64,000 nt of DNA from Sphingomonas sp. PL-96. Its GTDB lineage: Bacteria > Pseudomonadota > Alphaproteobacteria > Sphingomonadales > Sphingomonadaceae. Below, piece by piece: positions 44,734 through 54,083 of this stretch. Every line of letters begins with the position of its first letter. The stretch's first letter is position 1. The notes under the pieces are model-generated. The model did no database searches. It saw only the letters and a list, made by a program, of their open reading frames with translations, and was not told the DNA's origin. The stretch spans positions 1 through 64,000 of the forward strand of contig NZ_JAJFET010000005.1 in assembly GCF_020707215.1 (NCBI RefSeq), in the 5' to 3' direction. The position numbers and the translations under genes are program-made.

Positions 44734-45643
44734 GCGCTGTCGTCCAGGCTGACAATGTCAGCTGCTGCCAGTATCCCGGCATGAAATGTCGACGGGCGGA
44801 GATCGATCATGCTGCGGACGGCAGCGATGTCCTGATCGGGAAAGGCAAGGCCGATCCAGTGCGCTGCCCGACCGGCGATCGAGCACGGATCGGCCTCAAC
44901 GGCGACCCGTTCGAAATCGTTCTGACGCAATGAGGCGGAGATGATCTGGGTCATGACATCGGCAAGCACGACCTGGGTGGTCGCGCGATCGCCCTCCAGC
45001 AGGCGATCGGTCACGTCGGCGCGGTCGCTGTTGAGATAGAGGCGGACGCTCCCGCCGAAATCGCGATGCAGATTGCCGGGCGTCCAGTGCAGCAGCCATG
45101 GGGCATAGGCCTCGGGTCGGCCGGCGAAGCGCGACAGAAAGCTGACGGCCTCCATCGGGAAGCGCGGTTCCTCGCCTTCGAGGCGGAGGTCGAGCTGATC
45201 CGACCAGAGCTTCGACCCGACCCTACCGGGCGAAAGCGGCGAACCGTCGCCGGCCGGCGCAGGAGCACGAGGGTATCGAAGAGGAGTCTCTGCGACAGGC
45301 TGCGGCCGGACACCAGTTCGTCGACCACGATCGTCGGCTCCAGACGAGTCAGTGGCAGTCTCGAGGTCGCGATGATCCGCCGCGGCATGTTGCCGATGCC
45401 AGTGCCGATCCGGACCACCAATTCAAGCGCACCGTCATCGACTGCCATGGACAGCTGATCGGCTGCGCGATCGAGGTCGGTGGTCACGAGCCGCCGCAGA
45501 CGGAGGTCTCTCGCCGGATCCCAGTCTGGAAGCCACGCATCGGCGATCGGCGTTTCAACGCCGTCCTCCAGGAGAACCCACGGCGCCGGGCTGATCGTGG
45601 TCTGATCGAGGGTCAGAAACGGAAATGCGATCCGGCCCATCAT
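44730..45643 (-). pseudogene. MORC-island subunit of unknown family, frameshifted
   Basis: One gene in two frames. From ATG 45643 the first frame (GRIAFPFLTLDQTTISPAPWVLLEDGVETPIADAWLPDWDPARDLRLRRLVTTDLDRAADQLSM...RIIATSRLPLTRLEPTIVVDELVSGRSLSQRLLFDTLVLL) is lost around 45255-45265 in a CGCCGGCCGGCG run; the next frame carries on PAGDGSPLSPGRVGSKLWSDQLDLRLEGEEPRFPMEAVSFLSRF...ISASLRQNDFERVAVEADPCSIAGRAAHWIGLAFP to the stop at 44730. One base gained or lost explains everything. No family recognised. It overlaps the GHKL ATPase and the DUF6339-like gene by 4 nt each, so an intact copy is clearly part of the system. Confidence 0.78.
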
Positions 45644-47481
45644 TCAGCCTCGTCGGAGCTGAGGCGGGCAGTCATCGTCACTGCGCAGTCTGCCGGCATC
45701 GCAACTGAAACCTCGAACCTGCCTCGACCTTCGCCGATGGCAACCGGGCCGTCGACTCCGAGGTTCTGTCCATGTTCGTCGACCACACGCGTGACTGTCG
45801 GGCGCGTGGCGGTCGCAGACTCCGATGCCGTCCCGCCATCCATCACCAGCAGTGGATCCAGATGGAGCGAGAGCGACGGACCCTCGCCGCGGACAACAAG
45901 CTCGAAGACACCGACAGGCCCGGTTTCACTCAGCTCCAGTCTGACAAACGCGGGTCGTGTTACAGACGGTCCTGAGCGACCACCTCCGCCACCGCCCGGG
46001 CCTGGCCGACGGGGCCCGGCACCCTCGCCATCACCCTCCAGCGCTCGACCGAAGAGTCCCGCAACACCGGCCAGCGACGGCGCCGTGTCTCCTTCCGGCG
46101 CGGGCGCCGAAACCGGGTTTGCATATTCGAGTGCTGCCGTGCGGATACGATCAACAGCGATCTTGACGATGCTGCGAGCCGCTCGGTCGGAGAGAGCCTC
46201 GTATTGCCAATCATCATGCGCCGGCGGTTCTGCCTTGGCGAAGGCTTCCTCCACCGTGTCGTCATCCGAGGCGACAAAGACTCCGGCCCATTCGAAACGG
46301 TCATCCGCAATCTGCGTCCCGGTGAAATATCGAACGACCAGCTCCACCGGCCGCATCACTGCGATCGCGGCAGAGCGATCGGGGAACAGGCTGCTCTCGC
46401 GACCTGCGGGTGCAACGCGTTCGGCACGGAGGCCGCGCGCAAAGCTCAGGCGACCAAGATCACGCTTCGGCCGAAGGGATCGCACGATGTCGCCGCCGGG
46501 AGGATCGGCGCGCATGCTCTTCATCGCGCGTGCGAAGAGATCAAGCGGCGGGAAGTCCTCCGGGCGAGGCAGCGGTCGCTCCTCGCCGTCCACGAAGATG
46601 CGAAAATGCATCTTCCTGTCATCCGGCGTTCCTTCCAGAAGGCGGGGCCAGAAGAACCAGAGAAGCGCCTCTTCGATCAGGTCGATCGCACGCTCGCGAT
46701 CCTCTTCCACGAACAGCGGGTCGAGGATCATGATCGATGTGCCGCTGTGCTCTGGCGACCTCGCTGGAAAGCCGAGAGCGTTGGCGAGCTCGGCCGCATC
46801 GTCCCCCTCGACCGGATCGACATGTTCGTCTTCGCCCGATGCCCGTCCCCACCAGTGCCGCCCGGTGAAGCGACGACGAACGCCCTGAGCATCGTTCGCG
46901 CTGAACGCGGAACCCAGCTGTGCCGCAATGACCCGGCGTCGAGGTTCTCCCAAATGCGTGGTCTGACTGTCGATGACGATCGTTGAGCAGCGACTGGCGA
47001 GATACAGCGAGGTCTTTCCGTAACCGTATGTCCCGCCGCCGTGCGTCGTGTTTCGTCTCGAGCCTACATTCCTCAGGAAATCGACGAAGTCGGTTGGCTC
47101 GTCCTCCATCGCTGCCACATCTGCGCGCGTCGGCCCTGCGAGGCCCGCCGTCCCGAAATCGCATATCTCCAGAACATGTGGCGCGGAGCTCGACAGAAAG
47201 GCGTCGAGCGGCTCTGCAGCGCTCTCGTCGAGAGGCCGATCGGCAAGCACGATTTCGCGAAGCGCCTGCAGCTCGGTTGGCTGGAGAGCACGGACACGGA
47301 AATGAACCTCCGCGCCGCCATCAGAAAGCGCGGCGTCGCAGCTGTTCTGGACCGCCTCTCGCACGACAGTCTGCACAAGATCGATCGAGGGCGCCCCAAG
47401 AAGCTTGCGATAGCCGTCGGCTGCAAGGTTGCCGGAGGCCGCGTACGCCTCGGAGTGAAGTGTCAGATGTGGTCGAGGCAC
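45640..47481 (-). CDS. GHKL ATPase (MORC/MutL-like) of a predicted restriction system
   Basis: 613-aa protein from GTG 47481. The N-terminal GHKL ATPase is clear: VREAVQNSCDAA (N box, Asn46), LEICDFGTAGLAGPT (Asp108-x-Gly110) and GGGTYGYGKTSLYLAS (residues 148-157, the glycine-rich lid). It continues with an S5-like region and ends in a Gly-rich linker (PRRPGPGGGGGGRSGPS) and a beta-rich C-terminal domain. Prokaryotic MORC/paraMORC ATPases are known from gene-neighbourhood work to belong to restriction systems with helicases and nucleases. It overlaps the PD-(D/E)xK gene by 19 nt and the next gene by 4 nt. Confidence 0.85.
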   Translation of the reverse strand: MPRPHLTLHSEAYAASGNLAADGYRKLLGAPSIDLVQTVVREAVQNSCDAALSDGGAEVHFRVRALQPTELQALREIVLADRPLDESAAEPLDAFLSSSAPHVLEICDFGTAGLAGPTRADVAAMEDEPTDFVDFLRNVGSRRNTTHGGGTYGYGKTSLYLASRCSTIVIDSQTTHLGEPRRRVIAAQLGSAFSANDAQGVRRRFTGRHWWGRASGEDEHVDPVEGDDAAELANALGFPARSPEHSGTSIMILDPLFVEEDRERAIDLIEEALLWFFWPRLLEGTPDDRKMHFRIFVDGEERPLPRPEDFPPLDLFARAMKSMRADPPGGDIVRSLRPKRDLGRLSFARGLRAERVAPAGRESSLFPDRSAAIAVMRPVELVVRYFTGTQIADDRFEWAGVFVASDDDTVEEAFAKAEPPAHDDWQYEALSDRAARSIVKIAVDRIRTAALEYANPVSAPAPEGDTAPSLAGVAGLFGRALEGDGEGAGPRRPGPGGGGGGRSGPSVTRPAFVRLELSETGPVGVFELVVRGEGPSLSLHLDPLLVMDGGTASESATATRPTVTRVVDEHGQNLGVDGPVAIGEGRGRFEVSVAMPADCAVTMTARLSSDEAE

Positions 47482-48476
47482 GCGACCAGCTCCGCATTTC
47501 TGGCGTCGACGGCGTCGTTGCTCAGACGACACTGCTCCGCCGTTCCGAGGTCCACTGCGTAGGAAATCTCCTCGACCCCCGCCGGGACGACGCCTTCCGG
47601 AAAGCTTTCGGGGATGACGCGCGGAAAGCGTGCGTCGACCAGATAGTGATGCTCGTCTTCCAAGCGAAACCGGCAGCGATTCCACTCGCCGGAGTCGTGA
47701 TCGGTGCAGCCGTAGCCCGCGACAAGGCGAAGAATCTCCTGCCTGTCGGAGGCCGCCCGCAGGACATCGGCCGCAATCCTCGCCACCGAGATGTCTCCGC
47801 CAGCCGTTTCCGCCAGTTGGAATACCGCGAGCGTCAGCGATCCGCCTGTCGGAGGAAGAAGCTGGTCCACGGACGAGATCGTTACCCGGCGCGTCGCGGA
47901 CCTGCTGGTCGTCTTCACTTCTATGGCAAGCAGACCGCCGTGAAAGTCATGGCGCTCGCGAAACGGCCCACGCCATAGTTTCCAGGCCGTCGGGTCGAGA
48001 GCGAGAAGCATCCGCAGCATCAGCAGCTCGCCGATCAGGCCCCGAATTTCCTGAATGCTGACTTCCGCTCTAGGTGCGACCAAGAGAGAGCGGAAGTCCT
48101 CGATGGTGGTGCGGCACGCTTCGACAGGGGACGCACCGCCGACGATCCGGTCCATGATCTCGCCGGCCACATCCGCAAACACGCCATCAAGCGCACCGAT
48201 CAGGCATGTCATGTCCAGATAGCGGATTGGCGTACCGCCGAGGGAGTAGGTCGCAACGCCAATGCCCAGAGCATCGCTCGACGGAGTCTCGGCAATCCTT
48301 TCGCTTTGACGAACGGGAAGAAGCAGCCTGAGCTCGCCCGCATTGCCGAGGGCAAGACGCACCGAACCCGATCCGGTCTCGATCCCCGTATCGATGCTCG
48401 GAATCTCGAGTGCCGTCGACGCCTGTCCGCCGCGGCGAAGCATGTCCCAGTGATCGATCGACGATTCAGCGGGCAC
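47463..48476 (-). CDS. PD-(D/E)xK motif protein (DUF4420-like)
   Basis: 337-aa predicted endonuclease. It has an RGLIGELLMLRMLL helix (residues 145-158) followed by the PD-(D/E)xK core HDFHGGLLAIEVKTT with Asp177, Glu186 and Lys188, and a beta-rich tail (HHYLVDARFPRV.PESFPEGV). The DUF4420 family normally travels with Z1 and GHKL genes, as it does here. Start at GTG 48476 overlaps the Z1 stop by 11 nt; ATG 48443 is an alternative. The upstream extension to 48794 lies in the Z1 gene. Confidence 0.85.
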   Translation of the reverse strand: MPAESSIDHWDMLRRGGQASTALEIPSIDTGIETGSGSVRLALGNAGELRLLLPVRQSERIAETPSSDALGIGVATYSLGGTPIRYLDMTCLIGALDGVFADVAGEIMDRIVGGASPVEACRTTIEDFRSLLVAPRAEVSIQEIRGLIGELLMLRMLLALDPTAWKLWRGPFRERHDFHGGLLAIEVKTTSRSATRRVTISSVDQLLPPTGGSLTLAVFQLAETAGGDISVARIAADVLRAASDRQEILRLVAGYGCTDHDSGEWNRCRFRLEDEHHYLVDARFPRVIPESFPEGVVPAGVEEISYAVDLGTAEQCRLSNDAVDARNAELVACLDHI

Positions 48477-51105
48477 GCCCGGCTTCGAGCTGCTCGGCGA
48501 TCTCGTCCTCGATCTCCTCCAGATCGTCCGCCGACGGCGGTTCCAGCACAACGCTGTAGTATCCACCGGCTCCTTCAGCCCTGCCGGGGAAGACGATGCC
48601 GAAGCCGACGAGGTCGCCGATGGCATCGAGGGGCGAACGCTCGGTCGACCCCGGTCGAGGCTGCGACGCTCGATCGATCGGATAGAGCAGCAGCAGCGGC
48701 ACCTGCCCGACAATCCCGGCGCGTGCTGTCTTGAGCCCGCTCCAGTCCCCGTTCGGCACGCCATCCCCGGCCGTGCCGCAGTCGAACAGGACATCGCGCT
48801 TCGACATCAACGCCTTGATGTCGGCAAAGTCCTCCGGTCGATTGAGCCGGCTTCTCGTCGAAAGCCTGACCGGTCCAAGGCCTCCAAGCGGCTCGGCAGA
48901 AACTGGACCGACGCGCGGCTGCACGACGCCGACACTCCAGGTCTTCTGGCTGTCGCCTGACGCATCGAGATAGCCGAGCAGGAAGTCTGCCGACAGCTCC
49001 CGATGTGACGCCTGAACGGAATAGGCACGCAGGAACTGGACGATCAGCCGGCCGGGAACCCCCTCGTACAGAACGCCCGCTGGATCAGCAGATCGAAGAC
49101 CAAGGTCGGTTGCCTGGGTCATCAGATTCGAGGCAGCGGTCCAGTTTGTCTGGACGATCCGCCGATCGTGGTGATCGAAGCGGATGGTCTGCACATGCTT
49201 TCCGGCGTAGCTCACGTCGGTCAGCACGGCTGCTCTCATCTTGCTCGCCGCGGTGATGGCCATGCCGGGAATGGATCGCACGCGAACCGCAAATTCCATC
49301 GGCGTGTTGTGGCGAATGGCATATTCGGCGACGTCTTCGCGGATTTCCGCCTCGATGAGGGCGAGCGATCGGAATGCGGTCGACAGCGCCTCGGTCATCC
49401 AGATGCGCGGCAAGTCCTCATAGTCCGGACGATAGCCGAACCAGCGGCCCATCTGCAGAAGCGTGTCGTACTGGCTCGAGGTGCGAAGGAAATAGCTGAC
49501 GCACAGCCCTTCGATCGTGAGGCCACGTGCCAGGATCGATCCGCCAACCACGATATAGGTCTTCGGCGCGCCGTCGTAGTCGATGCGATCCTCGCTGACG
49601 CCGTTCTCCACCGGCACTTCGAGCGCTTCGAGGACCGCCGGCATGAAGGGAAGTAGCTGTTCGGAGGTGACATGCGGATGGGGACAGACGCCCGCGGGAA
49701 TTCTGAGCTGCTCGGCATCCCAAAGGGCGAGCATTCGCTGGCACAGAACCGAAGAGGCATCCCCGAGCTGGTCGCCGACCACTTCCAGCCAAGCCTTGAC
49801 CAGAGTCGCGAGCCGATCGTGCATGATCACATAGGCAGAAGTGTGAATCAGCATCGACATGTGGCTGTCGGCCTGCCCCCTGAAACGGCGCGCTGCACAT
49901 GATGCCAGAAAATAGAGAACCGCATCCTCGAGCGAGGGCGGCATTCGCGGCTGGAAGGCGTCCTTTTCCGCCCGACTAGGCGGCTGCAGCAGCGCAGTTT
50001 CATGCTCGTAGATGTCCCGGATCATGTCGAGACCTTCCTCCTCCGGGAGGGGCGTGTCGGCATCGGCGGGCGGGCGGCCGAACAGCCTTTCCGTGCCGAA
50101 ATAGCCGTCCGGCGTCGGAAGTGCGGTGATGAAGTCCTTCGGATAAAGGTCGTCCAACTCGCCGCCGTTGACTGGAAACGGGTTGATCAGGACATTTGCG
50201 AAAGGCGTCGCGGTGTAGCCGACATAGGCGTTTGCTGGAAACTTCTTCAAGATCAGCCGGATGTTCTCGTTGATCCGGGTCATGTCATATTCGCCCGAAG
50301 CGGTATTGACGCTGGCCTGATCACATTCGTCGTCGATGATGAGCACGCGGAGCCGGCGAAGCACGGCCGGCAAGGTGCGATCGAGCGTCGCGAGAAGCTG
50401 ACCGAGCGGTGCAACGTTCTTCTTCACGACCGCGAGCTGTACGACGCCCTCCGCCGGCGCTGGAAATCCGCCGTTCGGGGGCATTCGGAAGTCGCCCTGG
50501 TCGTCCTCGCTGGTCCGCAGTTCCCAGCGGTCGCGAAGGCGATCGACCAGATCCTTGCGCATTCGGCTCTGGGTCTGTCGGCGCAGCTTGTTCGTCAGGC
50601 CGGCGAGAATGATCACCAGATTGTAGCCAGCGTCGACCGCCTTTGCGATGACCGCGGTCATGTTGGCGGTCTTGCCCGACTGTACGTGACCGATCACCAG
50701 CCCCCGGCAGGCAAAGCTTTCGGTCGCAGGATTTTCGAGCAGCGAGACAATCTCGTTCGACGCTGCGCCGATCCTCTCGTCTACCGTCTCGGCCGACCAG
50801 CCCTTCGAATCCACGAGGTAGGACCGCAGCGCGGGCCAGTGCCGGTCGCCTTCCGCAGGTCCGCGATACCATTGCTGGCGAACACGGAACATTGAATTGA
50901 CACGGAGAATTTCGACGGGTCGGATCGTGGCCCTGACGCTCTCGATCGCAGCGGCAAAATCGTCCTCCTGCTCGGGAGTGAAGGCCCCGAGAATTGGCTC
51001 CAGATCAGCACGCACGAGGCGAGCCGCGTCATCGACGTCAACCGCCGTCGCAAGGCGCGCGCGCAGCTGCCTGGCAAACGCGTCTGTCTGTGTTGCTGAC
51101 GGCAT
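48466..51105 (-). CDS. Z1 domain protein (superfamily II helicase-like)
   Basis: 879-aa protein from ATG 51105 (GGGGAGG 5 nt upstream). A P-loop GHVQSGKTANMTAVI lies at residues 139-146, a DEAD-box-like VLIIDDECDQASVNT near 260, and AYVGYTATPFANVLIN follows, which together give the SF2 helicase core; the Z1 domain proper comes after (YIVVGGSILARGLTIEGLCVSYFLRTSSQYDTLLQMGRWFGYR). Z1 proteins are the motor subunits of the MORC-type restriction neighbourhoods. Full length for the family. Confidence 0.92.
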   Translation of the reverse strand: MPSATQTDAFARQLRARLATAVDVDDAARLVRADLEPILGAFTPEQEDDFAAAIESVRATIRPVEILRVNSMFRVRQQWYRGPAEGDRHWPALRSYLVDSKGWSAETVDERIGAASNEIVSLLENPATESFACRGLVIGHVQSGKTANMTAVIAKAVDAGYNLVIILAGLTNKLRRQTQSRMRKDLVDRLRDRWELRTSEDDQGDFRMPPNGGFPAPAEGVVQLAVVKKNVAPLGQLLATLDRTLPAVLRRLRVLIIDDECDQASVNTASGEYDMTRINENIRLILKKFPANAYVGYTATPFANVLINPFPVNGGELDDLYPKDFITALPTPDGYFGTERLFGRPPADADTPLPEEEGLDMIRDIYEHETALLQPPSRAEKDAFQPRMPPSLEDAVLYFLASCAARRFRGQADSHMSMLIHTSAYVIMHDRLATLVKAWLEVVGDQLGDASSVLCQRMLALWDAEQLRIPAGVCPHPHVTSEQLLPFMPAVLEALEVPVENGVSEDRIDYDGAPKTYIVVGGSILARGLTIEGLCVSYFLRTSSQYDTLLQMGRWFGYRPDYEDLPRIWMTEALSTAFRSLALIEAEIREDVAEYAIRHNTPMEFAVRVRSIPGMAITAASKMRAAVLTDVSYAGKHVQTIRFDHHDRRIVQTNWTAASNLMTQATDLGLRSADPAGVLYEGVPGRLIVQFLRAYSVQASHRELSADFLLGYLDASGDSQKTWSVGVVQPRVGPVSAEPLGGLGPVRLSTRSRLNRPEDFADIKALMSKRDVLFDCGTAGDGVPNGDWSGLKTARAGIVGQVPLLLLYPIDRASQPRPGSTERSPLDAIGDLVGFGIVFPGRAEGAGGYYSVVLEPPSADDLEEIEDEIAEQLEAGRAR

Positions 51106-51243
51106 CAAGCCTCCCCCAGGCTCAGAAGTTCGAGTCCCAATTCAGCCGTTGTGCACAGCACGCAGGAGAGCGACAAGTCATAAAGCCGCCGTTTCGAAAT
51201 ACTTGCGCTACCGCAGTTCAGACCTCCCAACTGATGGTCCCGG

Positions 51244-52854
51244 TTACCCGGTCCGCGAAAGAACAGCTTCCGGATGAGTGTCTTCCGCTTCATCACGGTC
51301 CGCGGTAAGAATCGCGTACAGCGCCTCGCCGATCCACCGTGCTAGCAGCGGAGGAACCGCATTTCCTACCTGGGTGTACTGCTGGGTCCGGTTGCCCCTG
51401 AACAGATAGTTGTCAGGAAAGGTCTGCAGTCTTGCCGCTTCGCGAACCGTGAGACTCCGACATTGCAGCGGATCAGGATGGATGAAGTAGTGGCCGTCCT
51501 TCGAGATATGGCTCGTCACTGTCGTCGATGGTCCGCTGGCCAGCTGGACCCTGAATCGATCGGCAAACTTGCCGGAGTTCCAGTTCTCGTGCGCTGGCGC
51601 CAGCTCCTGTGGAAAGTCGGCTGCCTTCGGTGACCGGCCGACAACCTCGGCGAAAACCGCGGCAAAGAAGTAGCGCGCAAGATCGCTGCCCATGTGGCTT
51701 CGCGTCGCATGGTTCGGGAGCGTTTCCAGCTGTTCGTCGGTCAGCCAGCTGCGCAGGTCATCCGGACAGTCATCGGCAATGCCGACGCCGAAGCCTTCGC
51801 GACCGGGCAGATCGTTGAGCGCGACAAAGCGCCGATGATATTCGCTGGCACGGGCGGTGAAAGCTGCCTGACGCTCGTCGTCAAGATCGGTCTCGAGGTC
51901 AGCGACGAAGGCCATCGCGGTCTGCACGATGCCGCGCCATGCATCAGCGCTGTCGGCTTCCTGACTGAGGCCGCTGCGCAAGTGCGGCATGCCGGCGAGG
52001 ACCTGACCCACGGTCGTTCGCAGATTGTGGCGGATCATGAGGTCAGCCAGTGCCCGGTCGGGCAGATCCTCGGCGAGGTCGGCGCGGAGCCCGACGACAA
52101 TGACTCGATGGCGGGCCTGCGGCACGCCAAAGTCCTCGGCGCGGACGATGAAGTCGGATGCACGCGGTTCGAAACGCCCGAGATCGAGCTGCTGCCGGCT
52201 GCGCGGATCGAGCGCGATGAGCCTGTATCTGCGTCCGCCTTCACGATCGCCGCGGAGGTCGCGGAGAACCTGATCGAAGATGCGGCTCTCCCCGTCCACC
52301 GACGAGGACAACATGCCCTTCACATTCTCCATGACGAAGGCTGCCGGATTCAGTCGATCGAGAATCCGGATGTATTCCTGGTACAAGAAGTGCCGATTGT
52401 CCTCGAGTGCTACGTAGCCCTCCTTGCCCAGATTGCGCGAGCGGCCGGCGAGGGAATAGGCTTGGCATGGCGGCCCGCCGATCAGGATGACGTCGCCGCC
52501 GCTTTCGGCACGGATTGCGTCGAGGCGTGCGTCAAGACGCAGAGCAGGCTCTTCCTTGCCGAGTTCGAGCTGCCAGGCTTCCTCTTCGGCTGCTTCCCAT
52601 TCGTCGGGATACAGCGTTGCCCAGTCCGGTTCCGGCGCCTTCCCGTTGATGTAGTCGTAGTAGCCGGCCGGAATGTCGCCATCGAACTGGCGCAGGAAGC
52701 TGCGCAGCCGCAGGGTTTCATGCGCCGATGCATCCTTCTCTATCGACAGGGCGATCCGGAAGGCATGTTCGTCACCCGCACCGGGAACGCCTGAAAATCC
52801 TTCGGCCAGACCCCCGGGACCTGCAAAAATGTCGACGACCGAATATCTTGGCAA
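51244..52854 (-). CDS. DNA (cytosine-5) methyltransferase
   Basis: 536-aa C5-methyltransferase with all key motifs in order: I VVDIFAGPGGLAEGFSG (residues 6-22), IV LIGGPPCQAYSLAGRSRN with catalytic Cys130, VI NPAAFVMENVKGML, VIII RAEDFGVPQARHRVIVVGLR, a large target-recognition region, and IX-X RSLTVREAARLQTFPDNY...QYTQVGNAVPPLLARWIGEAL. It sits at the head of the MORC-type operon, 138 nt before the Z1 gene, and would protect host DNA at the system's target. Recognition sequence not predictable by eye. The divergent vsr gene is its usual partner. Confidence 0.95.
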   Translation of the reverse strand: MPRYSVVDIFAGPGGLAEGFSGVPGAGDEHAFRIALSIEKDASAHETLRLRSFLRQFDGDIPAGYYDYINGKAPEPDWATLYPDEWEAAEEEAWQLELGKEEPALRLDARLDAIRAESGGDVILIGGPPCQAYSLAGRSRNLGKEGYVALEDNRHFLYQEYIRILDRLNPAAFVMENVKGMLSSSVDGESRIFDQVLRDLRGDREGGRRYRLIALDPRSRQQLDLGRFEPRASDFIVRAEDFGVPQARHRVIVVGLRADLAEDLPDRALADLMIRHNLRTTVGQVLAGMPHLRSGLSQEADSADAWRGIVQTAMAFVADLETDLDDERQAAFTARASEYHRRFVALNDLPGREGFGVGIADDCPDDLRSWLTDEQLETLPNHATRSHMGSDLARYFFAAVFAEVVGRSPKAADFPQELAPAHENWNSGKFADRFRVQLASGPSTTVTSHISKDGHYFIHPDPLQCRSLTVREAARLQTFPDNYLFRGNRTQQYTQVGNAVPPLLARWIGEALYAILTADRDEAEDTHPEAVLSRTG

Positions 52855-52930
52855 GACTCACACGCTTTCCGAAGGTCAGGCAAAGGGATGATGATTACCA
52901 CCATCGACCTGAAATGACAGGTTGCTCTCC

Positions 52931-53398
52931 ATGGTCGACGTAGTCGATGCGGCAACGCGGTCGCGGATGATGTCTGGCATCCGCGGAACGGACACGCGCC
53001 CGGAGACCTTTCTGCGCAAGGCGCTCCATCGTGCCGGGTTCAGATACAGGCTGCATGCGGCGAAGCTTCCCGGGCGGCCCGATATCGTGCTTGCCTCCCG
53101 GCGTGCTGCGATTTTCGTGCACGGCTGCTTCTGGCATCGCCATGAGGGGTGTCACTGGTGCACGACACCGGCGAGCAACGTCGAATTCTGGCGCGGCAAG
53201 TTCGAGCGCAATGTCGAACGGGACCGGACCGTCGTCGAGACCTTGCAGTCGATGGAATGGCGGACGGCCATCATCTGGGAATGCGGGCTTCGCAAGCCCT
53301 ATGCTGCGTCGACACTGGAGGACGTCGTGGCATGGCTTCGGTCCGATGATCTCGCCCACGAGAGCGCGCTGGTCCGACCAAAAGCGAAGAGCGATTGA
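52931..53398 (+). CDS. vsr: very short patch repair endonuclease (Vsr)
   Basis: 155-aa endonuclease that repairs T:G mismatches produced by deamination of 5-methylcytosine. Characteristic segments: VDAATRSRMMSGIRGTDTRPETFLRKALHRAGFRYRLH, the catalytic PGRPDIVLASRRAAIFVHGCFWHRHEGC with its metal-binding Asp and zinc Cys/His, and FWRGKFERNVERD. It is divergent from the methyltransferase (76 nt between starts), so they may share a promoter region. ATG 52931 chosen over TTG 52922. Confidence 0.95.
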   Translation: MVDVVDAATRSRMMSGIRGTDTRPETFLRKALHRAGFRYRLHAAKLPGRPDIVLASRRAAIFVHGCFWHRHEGCHWCTTPASNVEFWRGKFERNVERDRTVVETLQSMEWRTAIIWECGLRKPYAASTLEDVVAWLRSDDLAHESALVRPKAKSD

Positions 53399-53411
53399 AA
53401 CATTCACACGT

Positions 53412-53457
53412 GTCACATAACCTGGGTCTCAAGCCAGCCAGACCCAGGTTATGTGAC
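53412..53457 (+). promoter_or_regulatory. perfect 18-bp inverted repeat, AbiEi operator candidate
   Basis: GTCACATAACCTGGGTCT (53412-53429) and AGACCCAGGTTATGTGAC (53440-53457) are perfect reverse complements around a 10-nt spacer. The right arm ends 2 nt before the AbiEi start codon. Antitoxins of this family autorepress by binding inverted repeats, and this is the only candidate site. It may double as a terminator for vsr, which stops 13 nt earlier. Confidence 0.75.
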
Positions 53458-53459
53458 CA

Positions 53460-54083
53460 ATGAGCGCAACGCAGCAACCCCAGCGAACCCTCCTTGCCCA
53501 GCTGCTGATGCAGAAGCCGATCGTGCGGGCATACGAGCTTCGCAGCGAGGGTATCGATCCCAAGACCATTTCCCGCGCCGTTGCGGCCGGTGAACTGATC
53601 CGCATCTCGCGCGGCCTCTATCAGCGACCTGACAGCGATATCGACACCCATCAGGCACTGGCAGAGGCAGCGAAGAAGGTCCCTCGCGGCATCGTGGCGA
53701 TGGTCTCTGCGCTGGCATACCATGAGCTGACTGACCAGATGCCACGCAAGGTCTGGATGGCGGTCAGCGTGAAGGACTGGAGCCCGTCCGCTTCGTCCTA
53801 TCCACCGATCCGCATCGTCGAGTTCCGGGACAGATACATGCAGCAGGGAATCGAGCACCACACGATCTCGGGCACCAGCGTCCCGATCTATTCGATTCCC
53901 AAGACCCTCGCAGACGTCTTCCGAAATCGAAAGCTGATCGATCGATCCGTGGCAGTGGAAGCACTTCGCGCCACGCTGGATCAGCGCAGGGCGACGCCGG
54001 CATCGATCGCAGAAGCGGCAATGGCTGGCGACGCATGGAACATCATGCGTCCCTATCTCGAGGCACTCACTTCCAATGGCTAA
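53460..54083 (+). CDS. AbiEi-family type IV antitoxin (second AbiE pair)
   Basis: 207-aa antitoxin with an N-terminal winged helix (LLAQLLMQKPIVRAYELRSEGIDPKTISRAVAAGELIRISRGLYQRPD) and the AbiEi_4-type domain (HQALAEAAKKVPRGIVAMVSALAYHELTDQMPRKVWMAV, IYSIPKTLADVFRNRKLI). It is the shorter AbiEi class, different from the 286-aa protein in the trb operon. It overlaps the toxin gene by 8 nt and starts directly behind an 18-bp inverted repeat. Confidence 0.92.
   Translation: MSATQQPQRTLLAQLLMQKPIVRAYELRSEGIDPKTISRAVAAGELIRISRGLYQRPDSDIDTHQALAEAAKKVPRGIVAMVSALAYHELTDQMPRKVWMAVSVKDWSPSASSYPPIRIVEFRDRYMQQGIEHHTISGTSVPIYSIPKTLADVFRNRKLIDRSVAVEALRATLDQRRATPASIAEAAMAGDAWNIMRPYLEALTSNG

Noticed and set aside
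53412..53457. Large palindrome as a CRISPR or IS end
   Set aside because: Single copy, no spacer series and no transposase; its position fits an operator.
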